A stretch of 64,000 nucleotides of DNA from Methylococcus capsulatus str. Texas = ATCC 19069 (GTDB taxonomy: Bacteria > Pseudomonadota > Gammaproteobacteria > Methylococcales > Methylococcaceae), in the NCBI RefSeq assembly GCF_000424685.1, contig NZ_AUKJ01000021.1, positions 103,862 to 167,861 of the forward strand, written 5' to 3'. Below are positions 34,159-41,759 of this stretch, in pieces. The position numbers and the translations under genes were made by a program. The notes under the pieces are model-generated. The model was not told the DNA's origin and did no database searches. It saw nothing but the letters and a program-made list of their open reading frames with translations. Within the stretch, counting starts at the first letter, position 1. The number at the start of each line of letters is the position of its first letter.

Positions 34159-34640
34159 CCCGGCGGTGTCAAGGACGAAGTGCAATACCTGGTTCATTGA
34201 AGGAGCACAAGGAAGTCGAGCGAAGCGAACGAGTGCGACGTCCCCGCGAAGCCATAGGCCCGGATGTTTTGCCGGAATCCGCGGCTTCATCGCGGGTGGA
34301 GACGAAACATAAGGGATCCGACAAGGCGACGAGTCATTGGGGGCGCCTTGTCGGAGTGCATCGCGGAGAGGCGGACGGATCCGGGGCGGACGCAGGACGG
34401 CGCGGGCCGCCGAAGGCAAGGACGTCGCCAGTTTTTTGCTCCCGAGGGGGACGGGGATGTCCCGTCGGGTTTCGCAAAAAGTGGCGACGCTCCAGCTGTC
34501 CGGAAGAAGCCGATGAATACGAGAGCCTCCGGAGGAGGGACACTCCCGTCCCGACGTCTGTCGACTCAGACACGATCCCGGGTCACATGGTGAGGATGCC
34601 TCTGCCCTTAACTTGCCTCCCGCGCGTTTCGATGATCCTT
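34159..34640. other. Gene-free stretch after the CRISPR array
   Basis: The 482 bases between the last repeat and the antiporter gene contain the 170-bp dispersed repeat (34319-34488) and no credible gene. Open frames on both strands here are low-complexity read-through of the repeat and of antisense to the antiporter. I see no cas-like remnant or second array. Confidence 0.6.
34319..34488 (+). repeat. 170-bp dispersed repeat with nested palindrome, copy B
   Basis: Plus-strand counterpart of copy A at 23655-23824, in inverted orientation. Its 3' part, 34424-34488, folds as a long hairpin: outer arms GTCGCCA and TGGCGAC, adjacent T- and A-runs, and an inner GACGGG/CCCGTC stem. With copy A it brackets the whole CRISPR-Cas locus. 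Such palindrome-bearing, protein-less repeats are typical of miniature mobile or REP-type elements. Confidence 0.8.
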
Positions 34641-35933
34641 TCAGCGTCGGCCGGACGATGCAAACCCCGCCTTCGGCAACCAAGCCCTCAAACAAGGCGT
34701 GGTCAGAACGGTGCTGACGATGGCCATCAGCACCAGCATGGTGAAGACGTTGCGGGAGATCACGCCGAGGTCGTAGCCGACGTTGAGAACGATCAGCTCC
34801 ATGAGGCCGCGGGTGTTCATCAAAATCCCGAGGATCCCGGATTCGCTGCGGCTGAGGCCGGAGAGGCGGGCGGCGAAGTAGGCGCCGCCGAGCTTGCCGA
34901 GGGTGGCGAGCAGGATGATGAGCGCGCACCAGCCCCACAGTTGCAGGGTGTCCAGTCCGCCGATCTCGGTGCGCAGGCCGGTGAAGGTGAAGAAGATGGG
35001 CAAAAAGAACACCGTGACGAAGTGCCCTACCTTCTCCTTCCAGGCGGCCCGGAGTGCGGGTTCGTCGTGCAGCACGACGCCCATCATGAAGCCGCCGAAG
35101 ATCGCGAAGATGCCCAGCTTGTAGGTGCACATCCCGGCGAGGAATATCCCGGCCAGCAGCACGCCGAGCAGGTTGCCCGGCAGACCGGCTTCGGACTTCT
35201 GGAAGCGCCGCACCAGCCACTTCATCACCGGCCGCACCACGAACCAGCCCAGCACGATGAACGCGGCGACCAGTCCCACTTTGAGCGCGAATTCGGCGTG
35301 GGAGTATTCGGCGACCGTCAGGGTGGTCACCAGCGCCAGCAGCAGCCAGCCGACCACGTCGTTGATCGCCGCGACGCTGATGGCGATGACGCCGAGTTTG
35401 TGATCGGTCATGCCGAATTCGATCATGATCCGGCCCAGGATCGGCAGGGCGGTGATCGAGAAGGCGGTGGCGATGAACAGTGCCGAGGCGAGGCGGTCGG
35501 CGTCGGGGGAAAGCAGCGGTGCGGTCTGATAGCCGAACCCCAGACCGAGCACGAACGGCAACACCAGGCCGACCAGGGCGACGTTGCGGACCGCGCGGCG
35601 GTTGCGCCTTTCCTTCAGATGCGAGAAATCGAACTCCAGGCCGATCTGGAACATCAGCAGGATCAGGCCGAGCTGCGAGAGTATGGTGAGCGGCTCGGGC
35701 GGCGCGGAACGGAACACGAATCTGAAGATGTCGGGCGAGAGTAGCCCGAACAGGGAGGGCCCCAAAACGATGCCGCCGATGATCTCGCCGACCACCGGCG
35801 ACTGGCCGGCGCGCCAGGCCAGGGCGCCGCCGATCCGCCCGATCAGCACGATGACGGCGAGCTGCAGCAGGGTGAAAAACAGCAGGGTTTCGGCCGCGTG
35901 GACCGATACGGCCGCCGCCGGTGCCGTGCTCAT
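34641..35933 (-). CDS. Cation/proton antiporter (CPA2, KefB-type)
   Basis: A 430-residue inner-membrane protein with about twelve membrane helices and the family segments AGQSPVVGEIIGGIVLGPSL, LSQLGLILLMFQIGLEFD, ISVAAINDVVGWLLL and ILGILMNTRGLMELIVLNVG. No cytosolic TrkA-N domain is attached, so it resembles the shorter Na+(K+)/H+ exchangers of the CPA2 family. Ion choice cannot be told. AAGGG seven bases upstream supports the ATG at 35933. It follows the ketoreductase gene by 15 bases on the same strand, so it may belong to the aryl-polyene-like operon as its last gene. Confidence 0.88.
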   Translation of the reverse strand: MSTAPAAAVSVHAAETLLFFTLLQLAVIVLIGRIGGALAWRAGQSPVVGEIIGGIVLGPSLFGLLSPDIFRFVFRSAPPEPLTILSQLGLILLMFQIGLEFDFSHLKERRNRRAVRNVALVGLVLPFVLGLGFGYQTAPLLSPDADRLASALFIATAFSITALPILGRIMIEFGMTDHKLGVIAISVAAINDVVGWLLLALVTTLTVAEYSHAEFALKVGLVAAFIVLGWFVVRPVMKWLVRRFQKSEAGLPGNLLGVLLAGIFLAGMCTYKLGIFAIFGGFMMGVVLHDEPALRAAWKEKVGHFVTVFFLPIFFTFTGLRTEIGGLDTLQLWGWCALIILLATLGKLGGAYFAARLSGLSRSESGILGILMNTRGLMELIVLNVGYDLGVISRNVFTMLVLMAIVSTVLTTPCLRAWLPKAGFASSGRR

Positions 35934-35948
35934 GTCGTGCCCTTCACT

Positions 35949-36668
35949 TCAAATGATGCCGCCGTTGATGGAAATGACCTGACCGGTGATGTAAGCGGCG
36001 CGGTCGGAGGCCAGGAAGGCCACCAGATCGGCCACCTCTTCCGGCCGGCCGGCCCGCTTCATGGGCACCAGCCGTTCAATGGCAGCCCGGTCGAACGCGC
36101 TTTCCGCCATGCCGGTTTCGATGATGCCCGGCGCCACGGCGTTGACGGTCACGCCCCGGCTGGCCAGTTCCAGCGCCAGCGATCTGGTGGCCGAATGCAA
36201 TGCGCCCTTGGCGGCGGAATAGTTGACCTGGCCCCGGTTGCCGGTCAGAGCCGCCACCGAGGAGATGTTGACGATCCGGCCCCAGCGCTCGCGGATCATC
36301 GGCATGACCAGCGGCTGGGTGAGATTGAAGAAGCCGTTCAGCGAGACGTCGATGACCCGGTGCCATTGGTCGGACCGCATGGCGGGAAATACGACGTCGT
36401 CGTGGATGCCGGCGTTGTTCACCAGCACCTGGATGGGCCGTTCGGCGCACATCGTCTCGATCGCCGCGGCGGCGGCGGCCGCGTCGCAGACGTCGAAGCC
36501 GATCGCCTCCGCACTGCCGCCACCGATGCGGATGGCATCCACGACCTGCTCCGCGGACTGCCGATGGCCGTGGTAATGCACCCAGACGTGCAAGCCATCG
36601 AGCGCCAACCGCCGGCAGATCGCCGCGCCGATGCCCCCGCTGCCGCCGCTGACCAGGGCCTGCCTCAT
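35949..36668 (-). CDS. fabG: 3-oxoacyl-ACP reductase (FabG-type) of the polyene cluster
   Basis: A 239-residue short-chain dehydrogenase. Cofactor loop SGGSGGIGAAI, NNAG, catalytic Ser in VNISSVAA, and the YSAAK Tyr-Lys pair are all present, as is the C-terminal VNAVAPGIIETGM. FabG-type reductases reduce beta-ketoacyl-ACP to beta-hydroxyacyl-ACP. Next to a hotdog dehydratase and two ketosynthase-family genes it most likely serves the polyene elongation cycle rather than housekeeping fatty acid synthesis. GGAGGAG seven bases upstream. It overlaps the dehydratase gene by four bases. Confidence 0.9.
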   Translation of the reverse strand: MRQALVSGGSGGIGAAICRRLALDGLHVWVHYHGHRQSAEQVVDAIRIGGGSAEAIGFDVCDAAAAAAAIETMCAERPIQVLVNNAGIHDDVVFPAMRSDQWHRVIDVSLNGFFNLTQPLVMPMIRERWGRIVNISSVAALTGNRGQVNYSAAKGALHSATRSLALELASRGVTVNAVAPGIIETGMAESAFDRAAIERLVPMKRAGRPEEVADLVAFLASDRAAYITGQVISINGGII

Positions 36669-37126
36669 GGTTTCACTCCTCCTTCACCCGCTTCCGCATC
36701 CAGCCGCACCGCGAGACGCCCGGTCAGCAGTTCCCGGCCATCCGTCGCCAGCAGGCGGAATCGATAGAGCGCATCGTTTCCATCGCCGGTGAGGCGTTCC
36801 ACTTCGACCACCAGATCCCCGTCCAACGTGTCCAGCCGGCGCACATGGAATTCGACGTCGCGCACGCTGACCAGGAAGCCGCTGCGCGGCGCCTCCCCTT
36901 CTCCGGCCGACCGCAGGGCGCCGTGTACGGCGGTCGCCTGGGCCGCGTACTCGATCCCGCAGACCACCGACAGCCGTCCTCCGGCGCGCAGCGGATTGCC
37001 GGGACTGAGGTGGCTGACGGCTACACAGCGCAGCCGTCCGGCATCCCAGGTCAATACCCGATCCAGCAGGCACATGGCGCCGGCATGGGGAATCCGCTGC
37101 GCGATCCAGTCCCGGTCTAGCGGCAT
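36665..37126 (-). CDS. Hotdog-fold dehydratase (ApeP-like)
   Basis: A 153-residue hotdog protein with IPHAGAMCLLDRVLTWD at residues 10-26, the pattern of the 3-hydroxyacyl-ACP dehydratases of aryl polyene clusters (catalytic His in PHAGAM). It dehydrates 3-hydroxyacyl-ACP to the trans-2-enoyl form, leaving the double bonds that build a polyene. The ATG at 37126 is backed by GGAGG six bases upstream. It overlaps the preceding ketosynthase-like gene by ten bases and the reductase by four. Confidence 0.82.
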   Translation of the reverse strand: MPLDRDWIAQRIPHAGAMCLLDRVLTWDAGRLRCVAVSHLSPGNPLRAGGRLSVVCGIEYAAQATAVHGALRSAGEGEAPRSGFLVSVRDVEFHVRRLDTLDGDLVVEVERLTGDGNDALYRFRLLATDGRELLTGRLAVRLDAEAGEGGVKP

Positions 37127-37917
37127 GGTGCGACCTCCAGTTCGAGACTCAACGGATCGAGATAATCGACGGTGACACGGCACGGCTCCGAAAGCGCCAG
37201 CGCCCGCAGCAAGGGCAGCCCACGGCCGGCGGGAATGCTACGCCGCATCGCCTCCAGACCGGGATCCCCCAGCTCCGTGCAAGGCCCCTCACCCAGACCC
37301 ACGGTGAGCCGCGCATGGCTCCGTACCGTGGCATCGGGCGCCAGTGCCAACGCCAGCCCCATGGCACCGCCGATCGCCCGCACGCGGCCCAGGGGAAAGG
37401 GGTAAGGCACATCGTAGGCGATGAGCAGGCACGGCTCGCGGCTCTGGGCAACCTGCACCATGGCTTCGAGGAGGCCGGCACCGAAGCTGGCGTCGAAAGC
37501 GCACAGACTGGTCGAGGGCGCCGTGGCGCCGAGCGCAATGCCCCAATAGCCCGAGGGGGCATTGTGTACGGAATTATGAAACCGTGTGGGTGAAATCTGC
37601 CGGTCGTTCGAGGCGAGCGCTTCGCAGATGATGTGGCAATTGTCCCCGTCCCCGCCGGAGGAGGCGAATACCGTCGGCAGCGTGGCGGGATCGTGTCCGG
37701 AACCCTCCAGTGCCTGCAACCCGGCCGCGAGGGCGAGCTTGATCGAGGTCCCGGCCCGCCGTCGCTCCGCCGCGGGCAGGCAGACCGGCGGGGGTACAGG
37801 GGTAGGCGCGGAAGGATCGACGCGGCCCGCTTCGACGAGGCGCCGGAACTCCTCCGCATCGGCGAAGCCCGGCCCGATAGCGCCCAGTCCTTCGATGTGA
37901 CACTGCAGTAGGGTCAT
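37117..37917 (-). CDS. Beta-ketoacyl synthase-like chain length factor
   Basis: A 266-residue protein, shorter than a full ketosynthase, with the segments FHNSVHNAPSGYWGIALGAT and STSLCAFDASFGAGLLEAMV. The nucleophile context of ketosynthases (SSACSSS in the neighbouring gene) is replaced, so it is probably inactive and pairs with the active ketosynthase, like chain length factors of aryl polyene systems. It is joined to the ketosynthase gene by an ATGA overlap, which fits a heterodimer. Confidence 0.8.
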   Translation of the reverse strand: MTLLQCHIEGLGAIGPGFADAEEFRRLVEAGRVDPSAPTPVPPPVCLPAAERRRAGTSIKLALAAGLQALEGSGHDPATLPTVFASSGGDGDNCHIICEALASNDRQISPTRFHNSVHNAPSGYWGIALGATAPSTSLCAFDASFGAGLLEAMVQVAQSREPCLLIAYDVPYPFPLGRVRAIGGAMGLALALAPDATVRSHARLTVGLGEGPCTELGDPGLEAMRRSIPAGRGLPLLRALALSEPCRVTVDYLDPLSLELEVAPCR

Positions 37918-39104
37918 GGCCGTCCGAACACGAGCGCACAGTTGGAGCCGCCGAATCCGAACGAATTCGACAGCACGGCCTCCAGACGCGCATGGCGGCA
38001 GGAACGGACATAGTCCAGCTCAAACCCCCGCTCCAATATTCCCGTATTCACTCCCGCGGGCATGAACCCGTGCCGGATCGCCAGGAGGCTGATGGCAGCC
38101 TCGACGGCCCCGGCCGCCCCCAGGGTGTGGCCGGTCGAGCCCTTGGTGGAACTGCACGCCACCGCATTGCCGAAGACCGCCTGCACGGCCAAGGCCTCCG
38201 CCGCGTCGTTGGCGCGGGTGCCGGTGCCATGCAGATTGACGTAGCCGATCTGCGCCGGCGACAGGCCGGCCGAAGCCAATGCCGCGCCGATCGCCGCTTT
38301 TGCGCCCAGCCCTTCCGGATGCGGCGCCGACATGTGATGAGCATCGCTGCTCTCACCGATGCCGAGCAGAAACAGGGCGTCGGATCCGGCATCGTCCGGG
38401 GTCCGTTGCAGCAGGGCGAAAGCCGCCGCCTCCCCGATCGAGATGCCGTCGCGGCGGGCGTCGAAAGGCCGGCAGGGTCGGGGCGAAAGCAGTTCCAGCG
38501 AATTGAACCCGTACAGCGTGGTCAGGCACAGCGAGTCGACGCCGCCGACCACGGCAGCGTCGATCAGCCCCGCCTGAATCATGCGGGCGGCATTGCCGAA
38601 GACCTTGGCGCTGGACGAGCAGGCGGAAGACACCACCACCGCCGGACCCTCGATGCCGAAATAGGCGCGCACGAAAGCACCGGCCGAAAAACAGTTGTGG
38701 GTCCCGCCGTAGTCGAAATCCGCCGGCAATGCGCCGCTGTCCGGATCGCGCCGGCGGTAGGCCAGCTCGGTCTCCAGCATGCCCGAGGTGCTGGTGCCGA
38801 TGAACACGCCGACGCGGCGCGTCCCGAACCGCCCAACCGCCCCCCGCACCGCGTCCGCGAAGCCGTCCTGTGTCAGACCCAGCAGGGCCAGACGGTTATT
38901 GCGGCAATCGAACGCGGACAAACCGGGAGGAATGACGACCCGGTCGACTCCCGCCACTTCGCCGACGAAGGTATTCAGCGCGACGGTTTCGAAGCGGCAG
39001 GGTATCAGCCCGCATTCACCGTTCGTCAGAGCGTGAAATGTGGACTCCTGTCCGCATCCCAGGGAACTGGTGACGGTGAATGCCGAAATGAGAATTGGAA
39101 CCAC
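37914..39104 (-). CDS. Beta-ketoacyl-ACP synthase (ApeO-like)
   Basis: A 396-residue ketosynthase with the full Cys-His-His set: VVSSACSSSAKVFG (nucleophile Cys), VNLHGTGTRANDAAE and SSTKGSTGHTLGAAGAVEA. It condenses malonyl-ACP with the growing polyene chain. The start is uncertain; a GTG at 39104 gives VVPILISAFTVTSSLGCG, the usual N-terminus for this family, whereas the frame is open to 39170 without a better signal. Upstream of it the operon is interrupted by a foreign plus-strand gene (39280-40080). Confidence 0.87.
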   Translation of the reverse strand: MVPILISAFTVTSSLGCGQESTFHALTNGECGLIPCRFETVALNTFVGEVAGVDRVVIPPGLSAFDCRNNRLALLGLTQDGFADAVRGAVGRFGTRRVGVFIGTSTSGMLETELAYRRRDPDSGALPADFDYGGTHNCFSAGAFVRAYFGIEGPAVVVSSACSSSAKVFGNAARMIQAGLIDAAVVGGVDSLCLTTLYGFNSLELLSPRPCRPFDARRDGISIGEAAAFALLQRTPDDAGSDALFLLGIGESSDAHHMSAPHPEGLGAKAAIGAALASAGLSPAQIGYVNLHGTGTRANDAAEALAVQAVFGNAVACSSTKGSTGHTLGAAGAVEAAISLLAIRHGFMPAGVNTGILERGFELDYVRSCRHARLEAVLSNSFGFGGSNCALVFGRP

Positions 39105-39279
39105 GACAATTAGGGGATGACTGCAAAATTGATGTGTCTGGACTAACGGGGCGAAACCGGGATGAAACACCCATCATACCAACTCATAACCGCTTCGAAT
39201 GAACATCGGCATATTATATGCCATAATTTTCTATATTTATCCATATCGAACCGATCCGGCATATCAAAGCAGAATTGGA

Positions 39280-40080
39280 ATGGCTACGACATTTGAAAAA
39301 AGCCCAATATCACCACGCCAGGACACCAGCCGGGTCCGGTTGGCCGTGGCCCTCATGCTACTCGCCCTGACTTTCGCAATACATGGCGACGCCCTGTGGA
39401 TGGGATTCGGCAGAGATGACGGCGGAGGACTGGTCCAAGCGGCGAGACTGAGTCCCGCCGATTATTTTTTCGATCCGCCAACTTCCGCAGCGATTTCGGG
39501 CGGCAGCATCAGCCCGTGGCATGCCCTTGTTTACGACGTCGACATTCTGCTGCTCGGGCTGGATTCCCGCTGGCATCATTTCCACCTGGTTCTCGTTCTC
39601 TGGCTTACCTCGCTCGCCACCTACTTCCTACTCCGGTCATGGCTGACTCCGGACTGGTCCCTGCTGGGCACGGCGCTGTTCCTGACAGGCGCGCCAACCC
39701 TATATGTAAGCCATGAGGAAATGTCGGGCCATTATTTATACGGTCTGATTTTCTGTATATTGTCAATACAGTGCTTCCTGTCCTCTAAAGAACCTCATGG
39801 TGGTAAATACGGTGCCGCTTCGGCCTTGTTTTATCTATTGTCCGTCGCGTCCAAGGAAATCTACGTTCCGTTGCCGCTTGTACTCTCACTGTATCCTGCT
39901 GAAAATAGCCGAAGGCGTGTGCAGAAAACCCTGCCACATTGGATCATACTCGCTTGCCATGCGATATGGAGATACCTCGCCTTTGCGGCAGCCTGGGGTA
40001 TGAAATTTCCGAGCGTCCCGACGTGGTCGCGGCGACCGGAAATCCGGCCTGGCTGCGCTCGGGTTCCCGCATCGCCTTGA
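39280..40080 (+). pseudogene. Truncated polytopic membrane protein, out of place in the polyene operon
   Basis: From ATG 39280 this frame gives about 266 residues: a polar N-terminus, then several membrane helices (VRLAVALMLLALTFAIHGDA, FHLVLVLWLTSLATYFLL, YLYGLIFCILSIQCFL), resembling the start of a glycosyltransferase-type or tetratricopeptide-linked membrane protein (GRDDGGGLVQAARLSPADYF). After about residue 250 the hydrophobic pattern stops and the reading becomes Arg/Pro-rich, so the gene looks cut near 40000. It lies opposite to the operon it interrupts and its 5' flank is AT-rich. No intact gene is seen in 40081-40224. Confidence 0.6.
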
Positions 40081-40224
40081 CGTGCCCCGACGCCGAGGTA
40101 GCGCACCTCGCAGCCGCCAATCTCTGCGTGATCGCCGGCGCAAGGAGCTTCCCGGCGGTGTTGGAAAATCCGGGGAACAGCCGTTGCCGCAAATTGGCGG
40201 AGGGACACGGAGAAAGCAACATCG

Positions 40225-40950
40225 TCATGCCCGGTGAACATCTTCCTTCCTTGCCGCCAGCAATACATTGGCAAAGGGCGTTCCTTCGCTCATCGGAATG
40301 GCCTCCACGCTGAAGCCGAGGTCTTCCAGCAGACTGCGCCAAGCCCGCAACGGGCGGCAGTATAGCGCCGGGAGGCGATGTCCGCGGAGGAACGTCACCA
40401 GCCGGTCGACCCAGAAGCTCGCCAGGAACGGCAGCCCGGCTTCGGCATCCCCTACCCGCAGCAGCAGCACGCCGCCAGGCGTCAAAGCGTCGCGAATCCG
40501 GCGCAGCACGGTTTCCTGATCCGGATACGCCATGTAATGCAGCACGTCCAGCACCACCACGGCATCGACCATGCCGAAGTCGGCAAAGCGGATGTCGCCT
40601 TCGACGATTTCGGCCCGCTCCGCCAGCGCCTGTCTGGCCCTGGCGACATCGGCCGGCATCAGCTCGATGCCCCGCACGCCGTCGAGCCGTGGCGGCGGCG
40701 CCCAGTCCGGCGGCCAGAGACCCGCCTCCTGGAGGGAGCGCCCGGCCAACAGAAGTGAGACCACGAGCCCCTGGCCGCAACCCAGGTCCAGCAGCCTTCC
40801 CCGCTTCGGCAGTAGATCGCGTTCGAACAAAGCCATGAAGACCGGGTCGGCCGTGAGCTTGCCGCGGGCGAAATGCCAGGCGAAACGCCCCGTCCGGCGG
40901 TAAGGCGCGGCCGCGGTTTCGACGAGCAGCCGTTTGAACGGGTGAATCAT
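40225..40950 (-). CDS. SAM-dependent methyltransferase of the polyene cluster
   Basis: A 241-residue class I methyltransferase with motif I LLDLGCGQGLVVSLL (about residues 52-66), GVRGIELMPADVARA with the acidic residue that binds the ribose, and VDAVVVLDVLHYM for motif IV. Methyltransferases occur in aryl polyene clusters, where they methylate the aryl head group; that role here is an inference. The ATG at 40950 overlaps the deacetylase stop (ATGA). It is the last gene before the foreign insertion. Confidence 0.83.
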   Translation of the reverse strand: MIHPFKRLLVETAAAPYRRTGRFAWHFARGKLTADPVFMALFERDLLPKRGRLLDLGCGQGLVVSLLLAGRSLQEAGLWPPDWAPPPRLDGVRGIELMPADVARARQALAERAEIVEGDIRFADFGMVDAVVVLDVLHYMAYPDQETVLRRIRDALTPGGVLLLRVGDAEAGLPFLASFWVDRLVTFLRGHRLPALYCRPLRAWRSLLEDLGFSVEAIPMSEGTPFANVLLAARKEDVHRA

Positions 40951-41759
40951 GGACAGGCGGTGCGCAGGGTCACAGGTTCGAGCCGGCGCTCCCGGATGGC
41001 GTCCAGGAGCGGCGGCAGCACTTCCAGAATGACGGCGCAACCGCCGTCGGTGCGCGCGGCGTTGCCGTCATGCAACAGCAGGATGTCTCCGGCCCGCAGT
41101 TGCCGGGTCAGTGAAGCCAGCACGCTTTGCGGCCGGCGGCGGCGGGTGTCGAAACCGCGGCGGGTCCAACTGACCAGGGAAAGGTCCAGCCGGGCCAGGA
41201 CGGGATCGAGCAAGGGGTTGCGCAATCCCGCGGGCGCCCGGAAAAACCGGGGCGGTGTCCCGCAAGCCGCGGTGAGCGCCTCCTGTGCCAGACGCAGTTC
41301 GCGCTCGAAGCCGCGCTGCCCGCACAACGAAAACGTATGGCTGTGACTATAGCTGTGGTTCTCCAATGCATGGCCCCGGGCCGCGATCTCCGCGCAAAGC
41401 ACAGCGTGTTCCCTGACCTTGCGGCCGATGCAGAAAAACGTGGCTTTCGCGCCGTAGGCTTCTAGGATCGCCAGCACCTGCGGCGTCACCTCCGGATCGG
41501 GCCCGTCGTCGACGGTGATTGCCACCTCGCCGCGCGCCGCGGCCTCCTCCGGCAAGCGCGTGATGATCGGGCCGAGCACGCGGCTGTGCGGCCACAGCCC
41601 CGCCGCCGTCAACAGGATGTGGTTTACGGCGACCGCCCCCAGCGCCCAGGGCCAGTCCTCGGGTCGCCATAGAGCCAGCCCCGCCGCGGCCGCATGGAGA
41701 CCCACGGACGCCTTGATGCCGACAGAGGGCGTCCAGCGCCCGCCCTGCCCTGACTTCAT
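40947..41759 (-). CDS. Polysaccharide deacetylase family protein (NodB homology)
   Basis: A 270-residue protein with two N-terminal membrane segments and a NodB domain: ITVDDGPDPEVTPQVLAIL (catalytic Asp pair), ENHSYSHSHTFSL (the HxxxH metal site), FFRAPAGLRNPLLDPV and ILLLHDGNAARTDGG. Such enzymes remove N- or O-acetyl groups from glycans. The start at 41759 overlaps the MMPL stop. It has no established role in polyene biosynthesis, so its location suggests the product is modified by, or attached to, a sugar. Confidence 0.85.
   Translation of the reverse strand: MKSGQGGRWTPSVGIKASVGLHAAAAGLALWRPEDWPWALGAVAVNHILLTAAGLWPHSRVLGPIITRLPEEAAARGEVAITVDDGPDPEVTPQVLAILEAYGAKATFFCIGRKVREHAVLCAEIAARGHALENHSYSHSHTFSLCGQRGFERELRLAQEALTAACGTPPRFFRAPAGLRNPLLDPVLARLDLSLVSWTRRGFDTRRRRPQSVLASLTRQLRAGDILLLHDGNAARTDGGCAVILEVLPPLLDAIRERRLEPVTLRTACP

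Noticed and set aside
33068..34172. Minus-strand frames through the CRISPR array reading SIPACAGEP, YPRVCGGA, LSPRVRGS repeats
   Set aside because: They are translations of the array itself. The 61-base period rotates the frame, giving three recurring peptides; such entries are a known annotation artefact.
34197..35744. A 515-residue plus-strand frame running from the CRISPR end into the antiporter
   Set aside because: Its first part is the dispersed repeat, the rest is antisense to the antiporter; composition is Glu/Gln/Asp/Ala-rich without domain.
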